Source: Pogostemon cablin
Taxonomy: Eukaryota; Streptophyta; Magnoliopsida; Lamiales; Lamiaceae
Direction of reading: 5' to 3'
NCBI GenBank assembly: GCA_023678885.1
Contig: CM042979.1
Coordinates: 25,906,981 to 25,970,980 of the forward strand
Length of the DNA: 64,000 nt
Part shown: in pieces, positions 45,334-57,216 of the stretch
Position numbering within the stretch: the stretch's first letter is position 1
Layout of the letters: every line of letters begins with the position of its first letter
Notes under the pieces: generated by a model
Told to the model about the DNA's origin: nothing
Databases searched by the model: none
Seen by the model: only the letters and a program-made list of their open reading frames with translations
Made by a program: the position numbers and the translations under genes

Positions 45334-45715
45334 GGTTCGACCAAAGCCAGGGTAGGTTCGACCAGTACCAGGAGTCGAACCCATGCAGAAAATCATCCAG
45401 TGAGGTGGTTCGACCTCATGCAAGATGGTTCGACCAGATCCATAGGTCGAACCTAGGTCGAACCAGTGATAGCAGAATTCCAGAAGTGCGGTTCGACCAC
45501 GATGTTTTTGGTTCAACCTGTTCAACAGGTCGAACCGAGGTCGAACCGGTGACATGAAACTTACAGAAGGGTGGTTCGAATTGAGCCGATATGGTTCGAC
45601 CTGTTCTAGTAGGTCGAACCCAAGTCGAACCTAAAGAAGAACTCGTCTAGAATGTTGGTTCGACCTCGTCAGTCGTGGTTCGACCTGTTCAACAGCTCGA
45701 ACCCAAGATCGAACC
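45334..45715 (+). repeat. GGTTCGACC / GGTCGAACC array 3 (after protease)
   Basis: About five units of 65-80 bp with the same paired motifs but linkers unlike arrays 1, 2 and 4. Confidence 0.85.
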
Positions 45716-46994
45716 AAGCCAGGAAAGTGTGTTCTTAATTCCGTTCTTCTATGATGGATGAGTTAGGCTGTAGAGATACTTTTATGGGCTATTGATTTTG
45801 TGCATTCATATGTTCATGTGTTAATTTCTATTGATGAAAAGCATGTATAATTTGATAAGTATGTAGAGTTCTTGTGAAATTGATCTTAATTATGTGCTAT
45901 GAGGAGTACTTAGGATTCTAATTACCTATGTGAGGATTTGAGCCTTGTTAATCATGCTTGATCATGATTATTGTATTCTTGAGAGGATCATTCATATGAA
46001 CGTATTCTAGAACTTGGCTTGGAGTCTTGTGTGAGACTTATGATTGATAAATTGCTAGGACATGATCTTAGGCCATTATTTTGTGATTAAGTTACTTAGC
46101 AAAATTTTATCTTTCCTAATGATTTTATTAACCTTTGGATGCCCCGTTGAGCCGTTAAAGCTTTTTTTTTGGTAGCCAAAGTAAATAACCTTATAAACCT
46201 TTACTTGAGCTTTGATTAACCTATTCACTGGTAGAGAGAGTTGACGTGAGTAAGTGTTGAAAGAAGAAAAAGGAAGGTAGAATATGGTTGGATGAAAAGA
46301 ATATGGTTAAATCTTGTTTAGGGGTAGTGCCCGAAACTGGTACACCGATGGTTTTTATACATGGTGCATGAAGCTTAGCAACTGATGGCCTATACATGAG
46401 AAGAAGGGTAGTGCCTAAAACCGGTACCCGAGTTGTCCAACGAAAAGATGATGTTGATGCCATGAAATGAAGGAAAATTCAGGAATTTAACAAGTTCAAG
46501 AGACGACATTGGAGGAAAACTTGCTGTAAGAAGAAGAAATCGAGAACCTCCAAGGTAACTCTCTACTAGTGTCTTAAGTCACTAAGTCCAAATTTTCCTA
46601 CCTTTTTCAAAGAGCCAACATTACAACCCGAAAACAAGTCCTTTGTGATCCTAGTGAAGAGTTGATTATAAGTTAATTTTTGAGACCTTTACCAAGCTTA
46701 TGGTTACACGTGAATTTGGATTGATATGAGTGTTTATATTAACCTATATAGTGCCTCACGCACTTGAGTGAAAGAGAATAAATACTTATCTTGTGAGCTA
46801 GATTACTTAGTACTCCAAATGGTGTGTGATTGGATTGGTTTTGCATGAGTGATATATATGAAGCAATTAATAGTTGTTTGATTTAATGAAGTTGCATGTA
46901 TGATATGTATTGTACTTGATCATGGTGAATTATACACGACTCCTGTGGTTTGATTTGGTTGCCTCGGGACGAGCAACATGTAAGTTTGAAGGTT
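45716..46994 (+). other. non-coding 3' region of element C
   Basis: No RT, integrase or env-like frame in any frame that I can see. A short duplication of GGTAGTGCC(C/T)(G/A)AAAC.GGTAC occurs at 46322 and 46407. CCTCGGGACGAGCAAC with TAAGTTTGAAGG just before the 3' LTR is the usual Athila/Tat polypurine environment. Confidence 0.5.
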
Positions 46995-47212
46995 TGATGA
47001 GTGTGTAAATTCACAAGTTTGGTATCATGTTTTGTGCTAGTTTTGGAGAGTTTTGAGGTGGAAATAGGTGGAAAACCTATATATATTGTGAATTAGCATG
47101 AATCAGGTGTTAGTGGAGCTATTTAAGGGGGTTTTCGTAGCAAAATCGGAGTGGAAGTACCAAGAATCGAAGAGACGAAGTCGAGACCATGCGAACCGCC
47201 AAGGAGAGAGGT

Positions 47213-47558
47213 GGTTCGACCTGTTGGAAGAGGGTTCGACCTCTCCTACAGGTCGAACCAGCATTGCAAAGTGTGCAGGAGGAAGGTTCGACCACGACTC
47301 AAGGGGTTCAAACTGTCTGTCAGGTCAAACCATGGTCGAACCTGTTCGTGAGAAGATGGGTTCGACCACGACGTTGGGGTTCGACCTGACAGTTGGTCGA
47401 ACCAGGAGGAGAAATTGTCCAGTGGTGCGGTTCGACCTGTGGTTCGACCTGACCCGAGGGGTTCGACCTGTGCAAGAGGTCGAACCAAGTGCAGAATACT
47501 TCCAGTAGGTGGGTTCGACCTGCGGCCAGTGGTTTGACTTGTTTGACGAGGTCGAACC
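47213..47558 (+). repeat. GGTTCGACC / GGTCGAACC array 4 (3' LTR)
   Basis: Counterpart of array 1; one 20-bp motif copy shorter. Confidence 0.85.
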
Positions 47559-47655
47559 TCGACGTGCGGGAACTTACCTTATCTGGATTTTCGAGGCCAA
47601 AACGCGTGGGATCACTTGAAAAGCCCATTCCAAGCCCTAGAGACGTGATTACAAG

Positions 47656-47663
47656 TATAAAAG
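47656..47663 (+). promoter_or_regulatory. TATA box of the element C LTR
   Basis: TATAAAAG, about 100 bp downstream of array 4. The arrays would sit in the U3 enhancer position. Confidence 0.6.
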
Positions 47664-48883
47664 AAGGCTCATGCAGTCAAGGAAGACGTCCGACACTCGA
47701 CACTAGTCCAATCGTCTACCAATCACCAACAATACAAGAGGAGATTAGAGATCCTGTGATAGAGGTTCCGCTGGAGATTCAAGTAAGATCGGTCCATCTA
47801 ACCATGATTGTTCCTAGATCAATAATGGGCTAGAGCCACTTCGGTAGTTTTAGGGTAAAGAAGGTTTCATGAGTTGATTTGTATTTTGTGTGTATACTCC
47901 GTACAACACTAATTGTGGTTTAGTTTATATAAGATTGCACGTTTTTAATCCATACTCATAGTTGTTTTGTGCATCAATAATCATTGTGTAGAGTCTGAAT
48001 GCATAACATGGTTATTGATTGAGTGTGTTCACTAATGAGCAGGGTTTATAGTTATAATTCTAAGTAAAGGGATTCCGAGGTTTTATTAGAACCGTCTTAT
48101 ATGAATGTTTGTTAATTGAATTGAATTCGGGTTAACAAGTAGGATTAAGAGTATAACTTTATAGTACCTAAAAAGGGAGATCAAATCGGGTTAGAGTACT
48201 AAGTGCATGGGAAATAATTGATTATGATAGTACCTAGAAAGGGAGGTAAAGTATACGTCTTGCTCTGAGGATACTCACACGTGTCAAAAGCTTATCTATT
48301 TGTGTCTATAGAATAGATTTTCATGGTCTAGCGATGCGTCCATAAACCACAAGGCAGAGTCGGACATCGACACACGAAAGTATGAATTAACGAATGAAAC
48401 TGGATGGTCTGACGAACTACCTATCATCTTATTTGATCACAACAACTCTTCTCTTGTTCTTGTTATTTATTTGCTATTTAATTATTACTTAGTTTAAAAA
48501 CCAACAATTACAATTCTCAACATAGTCATAATTGCTAGAAGATAACGAAAGTGATATTTATCCGTCCCATGGATTCGATATTTAACTTGGTCACCTTTGA
48601 AACTACAATTGATATCCTTCATACTTGGGGATTAAAGTTGTGTGTTGAGAAAATGCCCATCTGATACGTTCGACATAGGTGGTTGAAATTTTTTGATATG
48701 TTCGACCATAGGTGGTCGAAATTTTAAAAAAATTTCAACCATAATCGGCCGATTTTTTCTAATTTTTTCGACAACTTTGTGTCGAATAGTGTGTATTTTT
48801 CCAGCACTATACTTGTTTTCCAATTTTAACCCCTTTCTTTTATACGTATTAATCATTTCCTTCTACTAAATATAGTGTTATCT

Positions 48884-50960
48884 TATTGGGGAATGAGCTT
48901 AGTACAGATGTTTGTATGGTTGAGGATTACACGGACTTATTTGAAACCCATTAATGGTTTAATACAAGAGAGGATTTGATAAACTGGGCTTGAAGTATTG
49001 GTTTAGATAATCAGATGGTGGTTGTAGTGAAACGCTCAGATAATGGTGGAAGAGGAGGAAAAAATGGAAGGCTATTTTTGGGTTGTGAACGTGGTGGAAA
49101 GTATAGAGAGTTTAAGGCCAAAGTAAACCGATACAAGGAGGTGGATCTAGAAAAGGAACGAGAGGAGAAGGGTCAAAGTAAGAATAAGGTAAAAAGAGAG
49201 AGACGTGTACGAAGAAGTGTAATTGTCCTTTTTGCTTAGGGGGGAGAATTAGAGAAGGGCGGAGCATGGGCATTGGAGGTTGTTAACGGTATTCATAACC
49301 ACTCGATTGGTAATTATTTGGAGGGGCATGCCTATGCGGAGGCTAAAGGATGCGGAAGAAAAAATTGTGATTGATATGACACTCCAAGATGTCCGTCCAA
49401 AGAATGTGATAGAGCTTCTAAAATATAAATTCCCCAGTAACAAGACCACAATACAGACTATATAAAATTATCGCCAAAAAAATAGAATTGCTGATCGTGG
49501 CGGTCATTCTCAGTTGCAATATGTGGTAAAGAAATTGGAGGAACACAAATACTATTTTCTCAGCCGAAGCTGCAAGGAAATCGGTAATGTTAGAGACTTA
49601 TTCTTTGCACATCCCCGAAGCATAGATTTGTTGCGTGCTTTTCCTCAAGTTTTGCTTATGGATTCAACATACAAGACGAACAAGTACAAAATACCTTCGT
49701 TTGAGATAGTTGGTGTCACTTCAGCTGGCATGATGTTTTGTGTGGCAATTGTATTTCTTTAGAAGGAAAAGAAAAAAACTACTCGTGGGCTCTTACAACA
49801 CTTAAGGATGTAATGGGTAAAACATGTTTGCCTTCCCTAATTGTGACTGATAAAGAGGTAGCTCTAATCAATGCCATTGAGAGTGTCTTTCCCGGTGCCA
49901 GTCATTTCCTTTGTCGGTGGCATATAAACAAGAACATTACGGCAAATTATAAAAAATTTGTCCATCCAAAAGATAAATGGGAGGGATTCATGCAGGCGTT
50001 GAGTTCGGTGGTATTATCGGATAGTGATGAACTACTCGCGGAACGGGTAAAGAGGTTTAGGCATGAATTTCGTGATTACCCTAAGGCGATTGAGTATGCT
50101 ATGAACAACTGGGTGGAGCCTACAAAAAAAATTTATTTTTGTGAACACGAATGCCATCAAGCATTATGGAAATACCACGACTAGCCTGTATGTAAATGAT
50201 ATATCAAATTCTTCTTAAGATTTTTAGTTTAAAAACTACAGATATTTATTATTTTGTAAATTTTATTTCAGCGACGAAGGCCAACACTCAGCACTAAAGA
50301 GGCAATTACAAACAAATCAACGTGATTTTGAAAAGTGTTGGATAGAATTTAACACGTTGATGGAGGCATCTCACACTGTAATAAAATATTCTTTTGAGAA
50401 GAGCATCAACGTGGTCCAACATAAATTTTGCATTCCGCTATTCCAAGAGCTCTGTGGGCTTGTATCTACAACCGCCCTAAAGCTAATCTATGATGAATTT
50501 CTTGTCCTGGCCAAGGTGTGTTGGATGCATCTTTGTATGGCTGTGTTATGCATTACACTTTAGGTTTGCCCTGCAAACATGAGTTGTCTGAATTTATTAG
50601 CAAAGGGGTGTCTATCCCATTAGAAAGTATTGATGATTTCTGGAGAAAGTTGGATATGAAGCCACGGGAGTTGGTGGAAATCGAAAGGCGGATATAAGGG
50701 TGAAAATTGTGGAGTTCATGAACAACTTCTTGTCAAACTTCGGTGAGGCAAACGACGGCTATGCTGAATTGATGTGGCGTAGGATGCAAGAGACAGTCAT
50801 CCCCTCCACAACATCCTTGACTGCTCCAGGTATAGCCACACGTACTAGGGGCAGGCCAAAATCCTCAAAAAAGAATGCTTCATCAACAAAGAGGGATCTT
50901 AGTCCGTTCAAGTTACCTGAAAATACACTGGTTGATAGTTGCTCTCCTACTCCTAATGTG
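48884..50960 (+). pseudogene. MULE transposase with FAR1-type DNA-binding domain, decayed
   Basis: From a 3' splice-like site at about 48883 the frame shows FNTREDLINWA and a FAR1-type zinc finger (GCERGGKYREF, later KKCNCPF, then VNGIHNHSIG in shifted frames). The MULE core follows: LLMDSTYKTNKY (first Asp, about 49660), VTDKEVALINAI (second Asp, about 49848) and FLCRWHINKNI (CxxH, about 49910). An intron probably lies at 50195-50271 before EGQHSALKRQL. A SWIM-like CVMHYTLGLPCKHEL lies near 50543-50590. Stops at 48952, 48991, 49463 and 49760 and several frameshifts inactivate it. The end (50820-50960) is Lys/Ser-rich with AT-hook-like RGRPK. Confidence 0.82.
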
Positions 50961-51119
50961 GTGTACAACGTCGGGCCTTCGACCCCTACTCCTCAATTCA
51001 CAACCAAATAACGACCAGCCAAACAAAAGGTACATATTGTGTCTATTTAGCTCATTCGTTACCAGTTGACTCACTCTTAATAACAAATATGTGGTATTTT
51101 TTATAAGATTATTCGCTGT

Positions 51120-51826
51120 GTCCGCACACGAGTTATGGATAACGATGGTTGTTATCTTGATGCATTGCCTCCACATTTCGTGAGATACGTAATATCCACA
51201 AAGAATGTGAAAGGGGATGGTCATTACGGGTTTCGTGCACTCATAGATTTGCTTGATTATGGAGAGGAGGGTTGGGGTCGGGTGCGGACTGATCTTTTCA
51301 ATGAGTTGAAAGCTCATGCAGACGTTTATGCCAAAATGTTCATTGAGATCGATCGTGTAGAGTATGTGTTAAAATCACTTCAATGTGACGCTGAGTTTGC
51401 CCCAAAGACAATTGGTTTTGCATTCCAGAATTGGGTTATGTCGCCGCATCCAAGTATAACATAGCTCTGATACATATAAGTAATGAATTTTGTGCCACAT
51501 TTCTCCCCTTGCGGAGTGGAATCAACCCAATTCCCAAAATTGTTGCAATAGGTCTGGTAAACAATAATCACTTCATTCAGGTAATTATTGTTTAAGCTTT
51601 TAAGTTCTATTTCATTGATCTTATATTCTAACATGATTTATAAAATTTTTAGGTTTTCTTATCCGACGAATGCCCGCTACCACCTATTGCCAGTCAATGG
51701 ACAACCCATCATCTGCCAGAAGCTGAAAGTTGGGAGTCTTTCTTGAGACCACGAGTAAATGCATATGACCTACCTGTATCATCGGGAGCTATTCAGAGAA
51801 GCAAGGAAATAATTTGTCTCGAGTGA
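51120..51826 (+). pseudogene. OTU cysteine protease domain of the MULE, catalytic Cys lost
   Basis: IISTKNVKGDGHYGFRAL-type context at 51190-51240 is the OTU signature (GDGxCxFRAL), but the nucleophile Cys is Tyr (TAC at 51225-51227, one G-to-A change from TGC). The frame shifts near 51435 into GYVAASKYNIALIHIS and then IGLVNNNHFIQV with the general-base His. A small intron (about 51582-51651) separates VFLSDECPLPP and the C-terminal block ending at 51826. In plant MULEs such a domain follows the transposase; its presumed role is removal of ubiquitin or a related modifier. Confidence 0.75.
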
Positions 51827-51954
51827 TTACATACTTTGTCTCTGTATTTCTTATTTTATCACTATGTTTGAATATGTGTTGGATTATTACGTTTTATCTT
51901 TCATTATTCGCATTATGGATGATTATGTGACATCAATGAGTGTTAAATAAATTT

Positions 51955-52272
51955 GTTCGATCAGCAGATTGCTTAAATTTTAACACTGTTTGATAAAAAT
52001 TGATCAAAAATTGTACAAACTTTCGACAACTACTGGACAAAAATTTTAGAGAACTTCGACCACTAGTGGTCAAAAATTTTAACAACTGTCGACGAGAGGT
52101 GGTCGAAATTCTTCTAAAATTTCGACAAACAGTAGTCAAAATTTTTGAAAATTTTCGACCATGAGTGGTCGAAATTGTTGAAAATTGTTGACCATGAGTG
52201 GTCAAAATTTTGTAAAATTTTTGACTACATATGGTCGAATAGTATGCATTTATTGACTATTAGTAGTCGAAC
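51955..52272 (+). repeat. palindromic TTCGACCA..TGGTCGAA array, second MULE block
   Basis: About eight units of 30-35 bp, the best being TTCGACCATGAGTGGTCGAA followed by ATTGTTGAAAA-type spacers. It lies between the transposase-OTU gene and the convergent PMD gene. Confidence 0.8.
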
Positions 52273-52532
52273 GGGTTGAAATCAACTCTTAAGATTTATT
52301 TGTGTGTTTATAATCCAACATAGTCAATAGTTTCTTCATATATCACATAATATAACACGTGAAATAGTTGTAGGAAGTAAAGTTGCCCGCAAATTCTTGT
52401 ACGATTCAAATTCTTCAAGTTACTCCAAACAATACTACAAAGTTTCAACCCACTCAATAGTTAACCCAAATAAAGTTTCAACCCAAACAAAGTTTCAATT
52501 ACTCCAAACAATATTACAAAGTTTTTAAATGA
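52273..52532. other. spacer between array and PMD gene
   Basis: AT-rich, with three AACAA..AAGTTTCAA(C/T) repeats at 52435-52520. Probably the 3' UTR region of the PMD gene. Confidence 0.4.
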
Positions 52533-55500
52533 TCATGTGTCATGAGGAGGGCTAAAGTTGTCCACATTGATGCCACTGAGACACGTGTAGGTTCTTGCCA
52601 TAGCCAGCATAGCCTCATTCCCCAGAATGGACACACCGTCTATCCATCGATCAAGTACTGGCCTCATAATTCTGGTGGCGGTGGAGACCCTCTCAAAAGT
52701 GTGGACAGCAGGGGGTGGTGGCTCAAACATCTGAGCACCTCTTCTCCCAGGTTTTTGTACTCTGGGCTGACCTTTATCTGAATACCATTCTAGGTAGCCC
52801 GACGTGGATTCCCATCCCGGCATAGCCAATCGACCCCTGTCCTTACCTTTGAGAATATATCGTTTCCATCTCTCGAAGAGGTCAGCATGTGTACCCTATG
52901 CACCTCTACTATTGGCTGTAGCTTTTCCAGTGCTCAACCACCTAAGTGCTAATGGCACGCGGGGAATGGTATGCACATGCCCAAACTATCGAAGGACCCT
53001 ATCTGGCATGTAGGGCTCCACAATGTCGCCCGCCGATAGTAACCCTTTAAAAAGGTGACATCATGCCTCGGAAACAGGTGTCTAGTGTTGACATATGGAT
53101 CCCAAATGACTTAAATACAATCAATAAAAATCATAATCCTTGATAAAATGAATAAATCATACATTCTAAATGTTCAAATGAATTAATAAATTTTATCTCA
53201 CTCTCATCCATGCGAATCAATCCGCTCACATAACGCTTTAATGATTTGAATTGAGGGAGCAGAGTGAGCTTCAGGTCCCCATCTCATGGCCAGTGGGTAG
53301 CTCTCCATGTAGTTCCCATTAGGTGGAGGCCTGTACAAATATGGGAAATGCTTGTATATCCAAGCCTGACATTAAAAGTGAATGGATATCATCATTACAA
53401 CATGAAATATAAAACCATAAAACCTGAATATAAAATAGAAATTAAGTACCTCCAATAGGGTCGTGTAACCGGCTATCTGTCGGGTCTCTGTTTGCGATGC
53501 AAGCCCTAATTGCCTATATAAATAGGCCAACACAGCAGCTCCCCATGCGTACTTGTGGAGATCATCCAAGTCGCGAAGGAACTCTAGCCAATAAGCATTA
53601 ACCCTATTCCCACTCTTATCGGGAACAATGTCGTCCAAAATATATGCAACAGGTATGCTCTGACGCAGCCCTCAAGCTCATCATCATACTGAGATGTAAC
53701 GTCATCCTTGAACGTATTATGCAACCACTCTGTGGTCACAGAGTGACCACGGATAGTGCCCAGTGCCTCTCTAGCTACATCTCTGTCAACGTTCAGAAGC
53801 TTCATAATTATTTCAGAAGACATTTGTCTATCTCACAGAAAGGCAACTGTACGACTAGATATATACAATCCTGTAAGACAAAACACATCGTCGAGTGTTA
53901 TGGTCATTTCCCCGAATGGCATGTGGAATGTATTTGTTGAGAGTGAAATTTCACGTGATTTAGGTCTCACATTACACCATTTTTGATAGAATGTGGCCAT
54001 GATTTTGGGTAGAATTTAGTGATTTTCATATCTTGCATAATTAAGATGCTACTAAGGTGTTTTGTTGAGTTTTGAAGGGTAAAACAGGATCAAAAGTTAA
54101 AAGTTGGAATGAAGAGTGAAAGTGTGAAGGAATGGTGAAAAAGACACGTCCACTTGAATAATTTTTCTGTGTTCGTATAGAAGTCCAAATTGATGATGTG
54201 ATATATTTTTGGAAATCCACGGAAGAGAGGATCGTTTTGGCGTAAAAATCACTCAAATTGGAGTCCGTATGAGGAAGTTATGTTCGAAACGGTGAGACTG
54301 CGCAGCTGCCAACGGGAATTTCCGAAAATTTCTGAAAATTAGCCAATTTTAGCTATTTCTTAGAGCACAATTCTTTCCTTATCTCATTCCCTTTCTTTGA
54401 GCACAATTCTTTCCTTATCTCATTCCCTTCTCACACCTATATATGTCTCACATCATTATTCATAAGAGACACCACACTCCACAAGGGGATTACCCCCTAT
54501 CATCCATCATCTACCATCATCCATATCCATCCCATCATCCATTCACATCAAAGGGGATTCAAGGGCTATTCAAGAGGAAGATCAGTCAATCGGAGAGACG
54601 GAGAAGGAATCTGAGACAACTCCAACACTAGAATTTTTCTATTCCTTTCTTTAATTTTCTTTTGTCTTGATTTGTGGTATGAATTGCATAGCCATGAGTG
54701 TTGCTTGTAACCTCATAGGCTAATTTCTTATACAGTTTTATGGTTTAATGGTTTGATTTGATTGATTTGGGAACCTAGACCAAAGATTGGGATTTTATGC
54801 AGTTGATCTTTTGATTTTACTTATTTTATTAAGACATGCTTTTCTGATTCGTAACGTCTTCATAATATATTCATGACATCCGCTATAATGCTTGAATTAT
54901 TGTGTTAGCTCGTGTGCGTTCATAATTGGTATTGTCTATTTGTTAGGAATTGAAGTAGTTCCGCTATAAACACTTTAATTCCATGAACTGGTAAATCAAA
55001 TACTAGAATTGTTTAGTGGAACAATGCAATTAGACATTCAAGTAGGAAGTGAATAGAACCTTGTAGTAATTTCAGAGAATATCTTGTTAGTCGGGCTTAC
55101 CATCCGGAGGTATTGTTGCTTGCTTTGATTAGTATCTAGGAATAAGGCTTGGTAATATTCACGCACCTTAGGATTTAAACTAGATTATACTGTTAGTTTT
55201 GAATCGGATCATATCCGGTGGGAAAATAGGGTTATGCGGTGTATTTTCATTGAAACTGCATGAATGAACAATTAGAGGTCTAGAAACCCGAATTAATTGG
55301 TCTATACCTGATACCTTAGAACTGTTGATTTTCTCTTGAATTAATCTTAAATCTTTCTTCTGTGATTTATTTTATTAGTTATTTAATTTTCTGTTATTTA
55401 GATAATAATTAAATTCACAACTCCTGGATATCGGTTACTTGATTCTGATTAATTTAGTAATTTTAGGAAATAAATAATTAGCTGTCCTTTTGGGTTCGAT

Positions 55501-56091
55501 AATTTAACTTGGGTGCTTACTGCTACAATTGATATCCTTACACTTGAGGATTAAATTATAGTGCGTAGAAAAAGCCTATCAAGTTTTATTCATCTCCGGA
55601 TGCCATCTCTCAACAAACGCAAGAATGAGATTTTTGTTTGGTTTGCGGTAGGAGATTTGCCTCACCTTACAAAACCCAGCCCTACGGAATAAGCTTCTGA
55701 AATTACGAGTTGATGCATCCTCCTCATAGCTCCACTCAAGCATTTTATTCACGTGGCTGTGCACTTTAATAACCGATCTTTCAAGGCCATATTCCCATAT
55801 TTCATGTGCAACGTGATTCTGAAAATTGATCAACACATCAGCAGTTGGATCATGATCGCTTTCACTTGAATAATCATAATCCGGACTTGAGGCCTCGCCA
55901 CCCTCACTTGAGGCCTCACCACCCTGACTTTCATCTTCGCCACCATCACTTTCATCTTCACTAAGTTGTGGTTCGTGAATGGGTTGAGGTTGTGCTTCTA
56001 GCTCGTCGTGATGCATTGGCTCGGGTAGAGGAATCGGATCGGGTTGTGGTTGTGGAGCATCTTGAGATATTGCATCGTGCTCAACCCTCAT
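52533..56091 (-). pseudogene. plant mobile domain (PMD, MAIN/MAIL-type) gene of the MULE, disrupted
   Basis: From 56091 downward: an acidic Glu/Ser/Asp-rich N terminus, then VHSHVNKMLEW, FRSLFRRAGF and LILAFVERWHPEMN, all PMD blocks. The coding sequence is cut by the lone LTR and resumes at 53933 with TFHMPFGEMTITLDDVFCLTGL. A TGA at 53835-53833 (probably from CGA) and a one-base loss near 53622 (FWTTLFP running into DKSGNRVNAYWLEF) break it. The region continues with GAAVLAYLYRQLGLA, an intron at about 53100-53360, and a C-terminal PRVPLALRWLS..PGWESTSGYLEWY block ending at 52533. PMD proteins occur both as host silencing factors and inside plant transposons. Confidence 0.8.
53935..55581 (+). 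mobile_element. lone Athila-like LTR inserted in the PMD gene
   Basis: Starts TGTTGAGAGTG, homologous to the element C LTR start, and ends GAGGATTAAATTATAGTGCG..CCTATCA, homologous to the C LTR end. It lies between the PMD codons for MN and TFH. Flanking GTATT (53930-53934) and TTATT (55586-55590) make a one-mismatch TSD. Between the LTR end and the TSD remain AGTT bases that resemble the LTR-PBS spacer (AAGTTTTTGG). A TATATATG box lies near 54439. Confidence 0.72.
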
Positions 56092-56389
56092 CCCTCTTCG
56101 TCTATCGGATGCGGTGGGGGATTACGTCGGCGATATCTATCTACGAAAAAATTGAAATCATGTTCAACAACATATATGTGATAACTAATAAGTAAATAAA
56201 CAAATAATGTAATAACATTCCAAACATACTAATATATGTGACAACTAATATGTATTAACATACAAAGTATGCTCAACTATAACTAATATGTAATAAGAAA
56301 CAAAGTAAGCTCAACTATATGATTTGCAATAACAAACAAAGTATATGATATGCAACAACAAACAAAGTCAGCGAGGACTAGTCGCTAAA
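56092..56389. other. PMD upstream region
   Basis: AT-rich with duplicated ACTAATATGTAATAACA blocks. No other gene; it would contain the PMD promoter. Confidence 0.4.
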
Positions 56390-56800
56390 CTTTCTGTTCA
56401 ATGGGGAGTCGTCGAAAAACCCCCTAATAATCGACCAAGGCTCGTCGAAAACCCTCCTGAAGGAGCTTCTGTTCGACCATGTATGGCAGCTGAAGAAGCT
56501 TCGATTCGACCACCTTTGGCTGCTGAAGAAGCTTTTGTTCAACAAAAGCTGGTCAAAATTTCTCCTTCCAGCCGACCACCACCTGCCGAAATTTCTCCAC
56601 CCCGCCGTCCACCATCAGCCGAAATTTCTCCTCCCCGCCGTCCACCATCTGCCGAAAATTTCACTTCTAGTCAACCATGAATGGTCGAACAGCTTCACAA
56701 GCTGTCAACGAGTGCTGGCCGACGATGAGCCCAAATTTTGACCATACATGGTCGAACAGACCTCCAAATGCCGCCAAGCCAGGGCCGATTTCCATACATG
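56390..56800 (+). repeat. GTCGAA-rich array, third MULE block
   Basis: Degenerate units with TTCGACCATGTATGG, TGGTCAAAATTTCTC, GCCGACCACCACCTG and GACCATACATGGTCGAACAG. Unlike the other blocks it is open in several frames and Pro/Ala-rich if translated; I see no support for a protein. Confidence 0.65.
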
Positions 56801-57216
56801 GTCGCTGGTCGATTTCCAACGACAATGGGGGAATTTTTTCGCACTACCCTGATCGAATACCCCAACAAAAACATATATCAACATACCCATAATATTTCAC
56901 ACAACAAACCCAACAAATTTGGAATAATTTCAACATAAGTTCTAAACCCTAGAATTTGAAAACAAAAAATGAAAGGGAATATGACTTAGTAACAACGTTG
57001 CTAATGAACGATGGCACACCTCTCGCCATTTCACTCACAATGTTTGGTAGTAGAGGTTGATCTTCCCTTCTTCTCCTCTTCCTCCCTTCTTCTCTTCTTT
57101 CCTCTTTTTTTTTCTTAGTTTGAAAAGTGAGAAGTGAAGTAGGTGCCAAGTGAGGTGAGTGTAGGATTTAATATTTAGATTTAATGTGTGAAAGTGGGAG
57201 GGAAGAGATTGTGTAT
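56801..57216. other. right subterminal region of the MULE
   Basis: Includes TTCTAAACCCTAGAA and a polypyrimidine run (CTTCTCCTCTTCCTCCC, 57065-57100) that mirrors the leader at the left end (AAAACCCTAG, CTTCTTCC). This supports promoter-like sequence at both ends. Confidence 0.4.

Larger units (their letters stand above)
39627..48662 (+). mobile_element. LTR element C: Athila-like gypsy derivative with gag and protease only
   Basis: LTRs begin TGATGAGTGTG; the left ends CCCATCA and the right CCCATCT; the TSD GATAC is at 39622-39626 and 48663-48667. The PBS is tRNA-Asp type, as in Athila elements. A gag and a protease frame are present (41290-44841), but the 2.1 kb between protease and 3' LTR contains no RT, RNase H, integrase or env-like frame. 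GGTTCGACC arrays occur in both LTRs, between gag and protease, and after protease. Several stops make even gag-protease unusable. Confidence 0.88.
46995..48662 (+). repeat. 3' LTR of element C (1668 bp)
   Basis: Starts TGATGAGTGTG and ends GCCCATCT, then TSD GATAC. Holds array 4 at 47213-47558 and a TATA box (47656-47663) that the 5' LTR lacks. Confidence 0.88.

Noticed and set aside
56345..56741. Pro/Ala-rich ORFs near the MULE right end
   Set aside because: They are translations of the degenerate GTCGAA array, open in several frames at once.
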